From NCBI GenBank assembly GCA_039105265.1, contig JAPFFF010000007.1:5208001-5272000 (forward strand): DNA of 64,000 nucleotides, given 5' to 3'. The position numbers and the translations under genes were made by a program. The stretch is from Tritrichomonas musculus. Its lineage: Eukaryota; Parabasalia; Tritrichomonadida; Tritrichomonadidae. The notes beneath the pieces were generated by a model. It was given only the letters and a program-made list of their open reading frames with translations, made no database searches and was not told the DNA's origin. This document shows positions 56,801 to 64,000 of the stretch, one piece after another; the first letter of the stretch is position 1; each line of letters begins with the position of its first letter.

Positions 56801-59759
56801 CGACAATTTTGCCAAATTTATACAAGATGATACTTAAGACAGTGATAATTAATGTTTTTCCTTCACCAGAAGGAATTTGTCCAATTGAGCCATGCGTCTT
56901 ACTATTTAAAATTTCATCAGCAAGACGTAAAATTGCAAGAAATTGTGATGTTTTTGGAATGATATTAAATTTAACGTAAATTTCATGTAATACTGCTCCA
57001 CAAACTTTTGAAATCTCAGAAAGATCTGTATTTTCTGGTTTATAATCTTTTTGAATTTTACCAGAGTAAGTGAGACCGCGGACGTTCATAATTGGGTGAC
57101 AATACTTGCTGTTATTTTTGTCAAATTCAGCCAAATCATCAATTGACGTTTCTCTTGGTTCTTCATTCAAATCTTGATCATTTTTAATAGAATTATTTGA
57201 ACAGGACAATTCATAAACAGGATTCACGTACTCAACTTTTTTGTTGTTTGCACATTTCTTTTGTATCTTCTCTGAAAAGGCTTTGAAAAGCGAATGATTA
57301 CACTGAACAAAAACAAGACTTTCACATGAGTCAAAAATGAATGGATCGTTAATTTTGATTTCATTTGGAAGTTCAATACTAGTCAATGAATGGAATCCAT
57401 CAAATTGTTCTTTATTGAGTTCTGTTACATAATCTGGAACAATCAATTCTTTTATTGTTGTTTTATGAAATAGATGAAACCATTTTGGATCACAAATTAA
57501 ATATTCCAAATTTTTACAATCATCAAAAGTTCCTTCTTCAATTTCAGTTACTGATCTTGGAATTTGTAATAATTGTAAATTTACCCAACCTTCAAATTGC
57601 TTCTTAGAAATTGAAGCGGTTCCTTCTTTGATTGATATTTTATTATTAATTAATGCTCTAGCTGAAAAGATATTAACTTCCATTAATTTTTTGCAATTAA
57701 TAAAGATGTCTGGATCTGATATTTTAATTGATTCAGGAAGTTCACATTTTTCAAGGTTAATTAATTCATCAAAACAACTTCGATTAATTTGTTTAACTTC
57801 GTTATTTAAAACCAGCGTTTTAATTTTCTTTTTATTTAATTGAAGAAGATGTTTCGTTCCACATTTAAATGCTGTGAGGTTTATGCATGATTCGAATGCA
57901 TTTTCTTCAATGTCATCAACACTTTCTGGAATTTCAACAAACTTCAAATTCACCAATTTGTCGAAATCTTTTTTGCTTATTTGCTTGATTCCATTAGGAA
58001 TAAAAACTATTTTAATTGTGGCTGGATTAAAATAGTTTAATAAATTGGGATTACATTTGACATATTTGAGCTTCTTAAAGCTTCCTAAAACATCGTGCTC
58101 AAACTCAATGGTGGTTAAAGGAATTTCAAGACTTTCAATGTTACAGTAAACTTCATAATCTTTTGTTATTTTGGTTACTTTTTCATCAATAATCAAATTA
58201 TCAGTCATCGATAATTTCTGCCTTTCTTCGTTGAATATTAGTGTCAGGCTCTTCACTTTACAGCCATAAAAAGCATCAGATGAGATATTATTTACTGTAT
58301 CTGGAATTGTCAAAATTTCCAATGATTCACAATTTGCAAATGCACGTGATTGAATGGTTTTCAATTGCGAGTCTCCTTTGAAGACAACTTTTCTTAAATG
58401 TTTGCATCCCGCAAAAGCTTCTTCTGGTATCTCATTAACATATTCAGGAATGACTACTTTTATTAATGATACTTTGTGAATGAAAGTTACAAATTTTGGA
58501 TCTCCTTCAAATATTTTAATATCATAAAGATTTCTGAAAGATTCGTGATCAATTGATTTCAATGACTGTGGAAGTGACAAAAACTTCAAATTTACAAATT
58601 TATAAAAACAATCGCCACTAATGCTTTCCACTCCTTCAGGTACAAAAACATTTTCAACATTCATTGGATTTGGTATAAGATGAAGCCATTTCGGGTCGCA
58701 CGAAATTGTTTTGATGTTGGCACACTTTTCAAAAGCCTTTTCTGATATTTCTGAAATTGAAAGAGGCAGTTCTAAATTTTCAATGAAGAGACCGTTAATG
58801 AATATATCATTATCAATTTCAGAATTTTTTGAATACAATTTAACTGTCCTTATTTCATCAGCTTTTTCAATCAATGACACAATTTCTTCTCTTCTTTTTT
58901 CATCATCGAAATCAACTTTTTTTAATTGAAATGCTTGACACTTGCTTTCTGTCACTTTTTGATCAAAAGAAACTAATTGGATAGGATCACTGTTATTGTC
59001 ACAATTTTTTGAAACTTCAAGTCTTAAATAGTTCGCTTTAAGTTCAATAAAAAAGTCGTTTTCTTTATCATCCAATGGTGATATGATCCACTTTTGACAA
59101 TCAAGATTGAAAAAGTGACTTTGTGAAGTGAAACCATTTTCAGCCTGCAAACAATTGTCATCTATCGTTCTAATAATTGAATAACATCCATCATTTGAAT
59201 CAAATTGAATCCAAAAAAACTGACTTTTTGTTTGGTCACTCGGCATCAAAATCAACTTTTTTAGATCGTTTTTATCTGAAAAAGTTAATGCTAAATTGGA
59301 GTCAAATTTTGGATGTATCGTATAAAACCCATTTTCTATTATTTGTGAAGGTTTAATTAAAACTTTTTGGTTATCTTTGCCGCTGCTTTTATTTAATTGA
59401 ATAAGATTTGCTTGATCGTTAAATTCAAGTAGTAATCCTGTACCATTGAGTTCTAAAGTAAAATAGTTATTGTTTTCTACATATTCAATACTCCATTCCG
59501 TTAGGTATTCATCAGTTAAAACATGGAATGAAATTGAAGAAGCGTAATAATTAAAATCCTTTCTTTTTTGAACCCCTAAGAAACGGTGTGAATGATGTGA
59601 CATTATTGTATAATTGAGTGTTGTGCTGTTATATTTGATAATATAATAATGATTTTCTTTTTGGGATTCATTATTTAGATACTCATCCCAAAGGAATTGA
59701 TTTGTCGATCCAAAATCCTTAAAACTAATCAAATAAATGCCATCTCTTAAAGCTTGCAT
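53892..59759 (-). CDS. Giant fusion: ricin-type trefoil, LRR_5, SecA-like ATPase and class 3 lipase
   Basis: 1,955-aa single open frame. Residues 1-290 contain repeating beta units with W/F-x-I and aromatic spacing (YYIIKYNSTTLNYTIMS, ANYLRLEV) like a ricin-type beta-trefoil. About 300-870 are LRR_5 units (AFEKCANIKTI, AFAGCKHLRKVVF, AFANCESLEILTIPDTV). About 910-1400 resemble the SecA motor: Walker A QIPSGEGKTL (about 963), VDEIDKM (about 1065), and the C-terminal motor motif EQAAGRSGRQGQPGS (about 1362). After an acidic region and a Lys-rich stretch, about 1720-1900 is a class 3 lipase with nucleophile elbow FIGHSYGAS (about 1783) and INGDDLIPSF (about 1838). No signal peptide or membrane segment seen. 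I infer a cytosolic ATPase with binding modules and a lipid-cleaving tail. SecA-specific preprotein function is not implied. Confidence 0.85.
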   Translation of the reverse strand: MQALRDGIYLISFKDFGSTNQFLWDEYLNNESQKENHYYIIKYNSTTLNYTIMSHHSHRFLGVQKRKDFNYYASSISFHVLTDEYLTEWSIEYVENNNYFTLELNGTGLLLEFNDQANLIQLNKSSGKDNQKVLIKPSQIIENGFYTIHPKFDSNLALTFSDKNDLKKLILMPSDQTKSQFFWIQFDSNDGCYSIIRTIDDNCLQAENGFTSQSHFFNLDCQKWIISPLDDKENDFFIELKANYLRLEVSKNCDNNSDPIQLVSFDQKVTESKCQAFQLKKVDFDDEKRREEIVSLIEKADEIRTVKLYSKNSEIDNDIFINGLFIENLELPLSISEISEKAFEKCANIKTISCDPKWLHLIPNPMNVENVFVPEGVESISGDCFYKFVNLKFLSLPQSLKSIDHESFRNLYDIKIFEGDPKFVTFIHKVSLIKVVIPEYVNEIPEEAFAGCKHLRKVVFKGDSQLKTIQSRAFANCESLEILTIPDTVNNISSDAFYGCKVKSLTLIFNEERQKLSMTDNLIIDEKVTKITKDYEVYCNIESLEIPLTTIEFEHDVLGSFKKLKYVKCNPNLLNYFNPATIKIVFIPNGIKQISKKDFDKLVNLKFVEIPESVDDIEENAFESCINLTAFKCGTKHLLQLNKKKIKTLVLNNEVKQINRSCFDELINLEKCELPESIKISDPDIFINCKKLMEVNIFSARALINNKISIKEGTASISKKQFEGWVNLQLLQIPRSVTEIEEGTFDDCKNLEYLICDPKWFHLFHKTTIKELIVPDYVTELNKEQFDGFHSLTSIELPNEIKINDPFIFDSCESLVFVQCNHSLFKAFSEKIQKKCANNKKVEYVNPVYELSCSNNSIKNDQDLNEEPRETSIDDLAEFDKNNSKYCHPIMNVRGLTYSGKIQKDYKPENTDLSEISKVCGAVLHEIYVKFNIIPKTSQFLAILRLADEILNSKTHGSIGQIPSGEGKTLIITVLSIILYKFGKIVDIVISNLDLARRTQKEQKLYFDLFGIESGILLISNDASFDDDVLKQPVIYSTLENYESFYLHSLFSTKYKERVYDVVLVDEIDKMFPDEFYSPLAIANHINYAFIKDIYEIVLLLHCWKTSEIIKVLNYFFSDAGTFEEENIQKLKDAALLVINLNKKIDYKIENDQIIKINPNIQWNEHIIKMIEIREGLEAKASLITSCQIDHHSYLNFFNKIAGVTGSFGTIEDEELLKKEYKIDTFKVLPHVSSQLKIATKNRPLKTKELYNELINEILEEREKGRPIFVIFDSIHHVNEFLKSKIFLLAQKITGENPDLDDFAIENAGNAGAVTISTIEAINGIDIKLSSEVLEAGGLHVIVPMKMANQRMIEQAAGRSGRQGQPGSVTFYISENDKFTKTKKFAKENENLIKLEIEFSEYIKDNFPWILQATNRFDFSESIYPYAADSSFILEAFARQIILKIKSNSLNDNKEQLPFLINKMVQLSWSFFFTKIKDGINECDDWSYYKEKYDDFIKELNVWIHPANSKTIESAIDYIQSKLSNENKFDYLVFKGTKIDAYSIDVILPEKSPQIILMNGNHLFGKEEIYNQLQNGSKINWYQILAPFCDYTLINIIGDKLIPKLKNDEKGDNENNELGDEEEDFDDDIVTLKYEQKETWEWIFYNIKNNNKKKKKQKKLLKSTAIPSFLTIDFVKKALDLSGDAYNGDFTFGKVIHSSEENDMFKPVFYCLEESNDLYVITRGSFSTNDWMTDFDCKEAKCEINGTNIYFHQGFYSSANYVLNSISSILENNYQTIYFIGHSYGASVSALLCLLTKSQDKFKDRNIYALAFGSAPSMSYCPPEIENCIFTFINGDDLIPSFCLFNTLNTAAKNHLSFQLFVKLCLLILKPLNNKWIKEFVYAIEQNFEIITDVIGILNVKKVKGVVFQIGDSKKKKLSDCVINESQLPNTLSISLTSLFNHFIDKYEQSFKIIQ

Positions 59760-60208
59760 TTTGGTTTTTTATTTTATAATAGTATTGGTAAATAAAAAGC
59801 GAGAAATAAAATATATTCAAATTTTAAACGATCAAAAATTTTGTATTATAATTTATGTGAATAAACCAGATATCATTTCAAAAATAATTTATTTTCTTCT
59901 CAAAATTTCTTATATAATTGAAAAAAAAAATAAAAAACTCAACTCATTGAAAATTCGCTCATTACATAAATTATGAAATTATTCATTCAATGATTTACAT
60001 CAGTGTTTATTATTTTTATTAATTGCTCAAAGAAATCTGGTAAATTGTTCTGATTTGTCTTTGAAGATGATACATTTAATGAAAGATATGTGCAAATATT
60101 GACAAACACAAAGCATAAATTTAAAAAATAAATCAAAATTAAATAAATAAAATTGTTACATAATTAGAAATAATGATTTTTAATTCTTTTTAGTAGAAAA
60201 AGTAGAAT
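59760..60208. other. Intergenic, no gene seen
   Basis: AT-rich DNA between the start of the giant fusion gene and the end of the Ser/Thr-rich membrane-protein remnant. No clear initiator within 30 nt of the fusion gene's ATG and no repeats of note. Confidence 0.55.
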
Positions 60209-61131
60209 TTATTCAAATTCTTCCTGAAATGGATCGTCATTATCCATAATTTCATTAAGATGATTCTCTGTAACAATTGAGTTGTTTTCATCATGAATTA
60301 TATCTATTGTTTCATCTTCAAAGATCTCTCTTAGCTTTCTCCTATTCCTCATCAAAAAGAATGCTGAAAGAGCAATGGCTGCAATTACAGCTGTGGCTGC
60401 ACCAACACCAATTCCTGCTTTTAATCCAGTAGACATTTTCTTTTTTTCTTCAGTTTTGATATTAATGATGATATCTTTTTCTGGAATCAACGATTGAGAT
60501 AAACTGAAAATATTTGAATTTGTAAAGAGAGAAGATCGAGTAAAAACTTTGGATTCTGAAAATATCTCTGAACTTGAAAATGGATGTGTACTGCTGAATA
60601 TACTTGTTGCATTGAAATCATTAGTTTTACTGAAAACACTAGAATGAGAAAATCCTTCTGTTTGTACGAAACTTTTAGATTTTGTAAAATCAATTGATTT
60701 AGTACATTCATTTGTGCTTGTGAAAGGATGGGAGTGCGTAAAATTGCTAGTTTGGGTAAATGAACCAATTTGTGAAAACTTTTCTGTTTCTGTGAAACAT
60801 GTTGATTGAGAAAAAACAGATGATGAAGAAAAAACGGATGATGAAGAAAAACGGATGATAAAGAAAAAACGGATGATAAATAGTCAAATGGTTCCAATTT
60901 ATAATATTTATAGGTGTTGATTTTAACTTCAGACAGTTCTTTCAAGGATTTTTTAATCTTGCGATCTTGTTTATTTCTATTAACATGTGACTTTTGATAT
61001 AGCAAGGTGATTGAAGGAACTAAATAGAAAATTTTATCATTTTGCATGAATAATTTAACAGTAAATTGACGAATTTCGTATAAAATCTTGTCAAATTCTT
61101 TCATTGAATAACCATTTTTACTTATAAACAT
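60209..61131 (-). pseudogene. Ser/Thr-rich stalk plus transmembrane anchor gene, frameshifted
   Basis: Two overlapping frames describe one gene. From the ATG at 61131 the product starts MFISKNGYSMKEFDK and reaches repeats of the type SSVFS. The remaining repeats (F-T/S-x-S/T-x-x, for example IGSFTQTSNFTHSHPF) continue in another frame, followed by a transmembrane helix (GIGVGAATAVIAAIALSAFF) and a basic then acidic tail ending DDPFQEEFE. The switch lies near 60850, where one copy of the repeated GAAGAAAAAACGG has five A's in its run instead of six. This stalk-anchor-tail design is typical of trichomonad surface proteins. Either a real decay event or a sequencing error in a homopolymer. It may be only the C-terminal part of a once larger gene. 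Confidence 0.65.
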
Positions 61132-62150
61132 TAATGTAACGATTTCTATATTTTGGCTCTATTATAGTATTTTCTATTAGAAAGAAACCATATAAAACAA
61201 TTCCATCTCTGTTTCCATTTAGAGCAGTATCTGTCAAATAACAAACTTTCATCTCCATATCATCTGTATCTAATAATTTTCTTAAAAACAAAGCTGAATA
61301 ACTTACAGATGCTTCATATGAACCAAGATCAGCAGCTTTTTTATAATAGAATGATGATTGCTTTAAGTATTTTTTAATGTCATCCTCTTTTTTTTTCAAG
61401 AAGTGTCAGCACAATGGAGCATTGCTGATTGATTACATTTCTTACTTATTTGCTCATCGTTTAATAATTGAGACGTATTTTCATAAATATCTTGTGTTGC
61501 ATCAGCAAAGAACGATGTAAAAGTATGTGAATTTAAAATTTTTATAATTTCATCAAAATCTGGTCTCTCAGATGGTTCATTTGACCAGCATCTTTGTAGA
61601 AATATTCTAATGTTTTGATCTTCTATCATTGAAATGTCTGGTCAAACATTTTTTTTCACATCTTGAATTAGTTTGGAATGATTGCGATAATTACGTTCAT
61701 AAAAAAGGAGGATGGAATGTTATTATTTCATAGGCAATCATTGAAAAAGAATAAACATCAACTTTAAATGAATAAGGTTTTTCTTATTGATGTATTTCAG
61801 GTGCCATATAGAGATAACTTCCAGCTTTTGCTTTTTCTTGCATTTTCTTGAATTTGGTATTCTCTATATAAATAATTGCAGTACCGAAATCACTAATTTT
61901 TGGACGGAAATTTTCATCAAGTAGAATATTTACTCGCTTTAGATCTCGATGAACAATTTTCAATTTATGAAGGTAAGTCATACTAAATGCAATTCCAATC
62001 AAAATTGCATGCTTCTTGCATTTATATTTTTTATTAAATTGTTTGTTTTTTCTAATCTTATCAAGGAAATCTTGAAGTGATCCATTTGGCATGTATTCCA
62101 AAATTAATGTGAGTTTTGATAGATACACAACCTTGTGATTAATATCATCT
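61118..62150 (-). pseudogene. TKL kinase-Sel1 fusion, decayed and 5'-truncated
   Basis: Kinase pieces: LTLILEYMPNGSLQDFLDK, IVHRDLKRVNILLDE, ISDFGTA, SYLYMAPEIHQ, then an in-frame TAA at 61784-61786, more kinase-like text (KPYSFKVDVYSFSMIAYEII), a disrupted part, and the C-lobe end (WSNEPSERPDFDEIIKIL). A change of frame around the A-run at 61390-61396 leads into a Sel1-like helical repeat (YYKKAADLGSYEASVSYSALF). The N-lobe with the glycine loop and Lys is absent upstream of 62150. Trichomonads have many kinases followed by Sel1 repeats, so this is a relic of one. At least three lesions plus loss of the front. Confidence 0.7.
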
Positions 62151-62488
62151 AAATAATGGTAAATATTATTATATAATTTAATTTAAATAAACTCTGTTTT
62201 ATGTTGAAAAAAATTAAATTTTGTATTTTTAAATTTTTTTTTTCTAAAAAAAAAAAAAGCGTTACCACTTTAAATACCGTTACCATATTAAAAACACTAC
62301 TGTATTTTGCCAAACTTAAGCATTCCCTTTGGAAAATAACATTTAATTTGATAGTCATTCTTTATAAGGAAGGAAAAGGCTTCAGATTTAATAACTTTAA
62401 AATATATTTTTCATTAATAACTTCCTTTGAAATAAATTTATTTTAAAAATATTATAATTAAAAAGTGAATTAAAAGTCAAAATTTTAT
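62151..62488. other. Intergenic, low-complexity
   Basis: AT-rich with an A12 run near 62248 and the phrases TACCACTTTAAATACCGTTACCATATTAAAA. No gene supported; the open frames on both strands lack any recognisable feature. Confidence 0.55.
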
Positions 62489-63205
62489 TTATTGAGGATT
62501 ATATGACCAGCCATAATCATCATGATAAATCATTTGTTTTGTCATTCCACCATCAACGCATATATTTTCACCAGTAATGTAACTTGATTTTTCTGAGCAT
62601 AGGAAGAAAACAGTATTTGCTATGTCCTGAGGTCTTCCAACTCTTCCGACTGGTTGTTGAACTGCATCTGGTCCTTCATATTCATTATTGTCATTATCAA
62701 TCCATCCTGGCGAAATAGAATTAACTCTGACTTTTCCGGCTAAGCTGATTGCTAATGAGTGGGTTAATGCACTTATTCCGCCTTTTGCAGCTGTGTAGCT
62801 TTCAGATTGAGGCTGACTCATCCTATCTCTCGATGAAGATATGTTAATTATTACAGCACCTTTAGAAAAATGTGGCAGAAATAGTTTGGTTAACATAAAT
62901 GGAGCTGTAACACCTACCCTTAAAGAATAATTGAATTCTTCGAACGAGCATTCATTTATTCCTTTAAATAAAGGACAAGCATTATTTATTAAAAAGTCAA
63001 CATGACCATGATCATTAATAACCTTCTCTGAAAATTCTTTCAGAACTTCTTCTTTGCTAATATCTCCAATAAAATACGGATTTTCTAATAAATCGATTAT
63101 ACATATTTTGGCTCCTTGTTTACTAAATTCATCTGCAATACATTTTCCTATTCCTCGTGCACCACCAGTTATAACCACAACTTTATCTTTGAACTCAGAA
63201 GTCAT
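62489..63205 (-). CDS. Short-chain dehydrogenase/reductase, bacterial type
   Basis: 238-aa classical SDR, full length. Cofactor motif ITGGARGIG at residues 12-20, NNAC at about 73, catalytic Ser in INISSSRDR and the YTAAK pair (Tyr about 141, Lys 145), followed by RVNSISPGW and the C-terminal [14 protein letters not shown] typical of 3-oxoacyl-ACP-reductase-like enzymes. Asp in CIIDLLE after the second strand suggests NAD(H) preference. Substrate unknown. Cytosolic; no targeting sequence. The close fit to bacterial SDRs and lack of introns suggest lateral transfer, common for metabolic genes in trichomonads. Confidence 0.9.
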   Translation of the reverse strand: MTSEFKDKVVVITGGARGIGKCIADEFSKQGAKICIIDLLENPYFIGDISKEEVLKEFSEKVINDHGHVDFLINNACPLFKGINECSFEEFNYSLRVGVTAPFMLTKLFLPHFSKGAVIINISSSRDRMSQPQSESYTAAKGGISALTHSLAISLAGKVRVNSISPGWIDNDNNEYEGPDAVQQPVGRVGRPQDIANTVFFLCSEKSSYITGENICVDGGMTKQMIYHDDYGWSYNPQ

Positions 63206-63230
63206 GAATTTGTAAAGTGGAAAAGTTTAT

Positions 63231-63625
63231 CGCACAGTGCTACCACACCATCACTTTTTGAAAGAAAAGGCCAAATTTTTAAAAAATTTATGAAAAAAAA
63301 TAAAAATTTAAAAATACCGCCAAATTTAGTCAGTTGGATTCAATTATGATCCTCATGGAAGCCTGATGAGTGATAACACGTTTTAAACTTTAGCAAAAGA
63401 AGTTTTAGATGATATGGAAGAGAATAAATGAGGATATTTGAAATAAGAAAGTCTGTAAAAGAAGGTAATTGTTTCAAATGATGGAGATTGTAGCAAATAT
63501 CATCGCTATAATAATTCAATTCTCGCAATTAATAATTCATTTCTCCTATTGATAAATGACAACTTTTTGAATTATTTTAAGACTATATATCCTCTCAAAA
63601 AGTGGTGATGCTACAGCACTGCGTA
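63231..63625. mobile_element. Short element with about 29-bp imperfect inverted ends
   Basis: AGTGCTACCACACCATCACTTTTTGAAAG at 63236-63264 (only the first 20 bases needed to recognise it) has an inverted partner at 63592-63620 with about 22 of 29 matches, identical over AGTGCT and CACTTTTTGA. TA occurs just outside on each side (TTATCGC..., ...GCGTAATA), as for Tc1/mariner insertions. The about 330-bp interior has broken protein-like text without a full ORF. Likely a degenerate Tc1/mariner MITE, 25 bp upstream of the SDR start. Confidence 0.5.
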
Positions 63626-63911
63626 ATAATTTCGGACCCATTTGTAAAACAAAATAAATTTTTAGTCTACCTATTTTTTCACCTATTTTTGACCTTTTAT
63701 GGTGGAAAACACAATTATACGATGAAATCTGAATAAATCACATATTTCAAATACTAACATCTCAATATCTTAATATTTATTTTTTTTTAAATAACAATAA
63801 TCAATTTATCAAATAAAGATTTCATCTATGTATATATATTAATTCAAATATATTTTCTAGATTAAAAAAAAAAAAATTAATATTTCATTACAATTTTGCG
63901 TTAGAAAATGG
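63626..63911. other. Intergenic, no gene seen
   Basis: AT-rich DNA with A and T runs between the short element and the terminal hairpin. No supported gene. Confidence 0.5.
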
Positions 63912-63978
63912 ATGACATTATATCAACATCTGCATTTTAAATAGTAATATTGAAATGCAGATGTTGATATAATATCAT
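63912..63978. repeat. Long hairpin: 26-bp inverted repeat, 15-nt loop
   Basis: Left arm 63912-63937 (ATGACATTATATCAACATCT...) pairs with 63953-63978 at 25 of 26 positions. The single mismatch is C against T equivalent. Could be a mini-palindromic element or a transcript stem-loop. Confidence 0.8.
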
Positions 63979-64000
63979 TGAAAAATTTAGTAAATACGAT

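Noticed and set aside
63340-63528. 62-aa frame inside the short inverted-repeat element
   Set aside because: No transposase signature; the opposite strand looks equally protein-like. Probably decayed interior.

Overview
The window looks like trichomonad (Parabasalia) nuclear DNA, close to Trichomonas vaginalis or Tritrichomonas. The evidence is AT-rich, apparently intronless host genes, a giant BspA-like (LRR_5) surface protein, an RCC1-TKL kinase, TCA-Y-(T/A) initiators just upstream of some ATGs, and a large Maverick/Polinton insertion. I cannot fix the species from sequence alone.

Layout. Positions 1-11952 are host DNA: a secreted LRR protein running off the left edge (minus), a 689-aa RCC1/coiled-coil/TKL kinase (minus), a 1.44-kb non-autonomous DNA transposon with 15-bp inverted ends and an 8-bp target duplication (8415-9870), and a pogo/Tigger-like DDE transposase ORF (10405-11952, minus). 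Positions 11996-53388 are a nest of two Polintons. The outer one, A, has 362-bp terminal inverted repeats and flanking GATGA. It sits about 40 bp upstream of the DDE ORF. The inner one, B (17827-41932, 24.1 kb), has 1,234-bp terminal repeats and a perfect 6-bp target duplication TACTCT. It landed in A next to A's integrase. Positions 53389-64000 are host DNA again: a 1,955-aa fusion protein, decayed kinase/Sel1 and Ser/Thr-rich membrane-protein remnants, a bacterial-type short-chain dehydrogenase, and two small inverted-repeat structures.

The Polintons. Both carry protein-primed DNA polymerase B, an rve integrase, a packaging-type ATPase, a major capsid protein, a small amphipathic protein VI-like product, a long fibre-like protein and several shared small genes, but in different order and orientation. 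B looks whole. A is interrupted by B and has about two further breaks. Near-identical terminal repeats suggest both insertions are recent. B also has parts not seen in A: a KilA-N protein, two NUMOD4/HNH endonuclease genes each flanked by a direct duplication of the neighbouring sequence, an HNH domain inside its polymerase, and a 240-aa gene present once in each terminal repeat.

Most unusual points: (1) the host 1,955-aa protein combining ricin-type trefoil, LRR_5, SecA-like ATPase and class 3 lipase regions; (2) a 29-nt double-hairpin motif found twice in B with a compensatory base-pair change; (3) the two HNH insertions with target-end duplication; (4) an internal second copy of the Polinton end motif 1,057 bp inside each end of B; (5) a non-coding stretch in B with three copies of a 16-bp sequence, two direct and one inverted.
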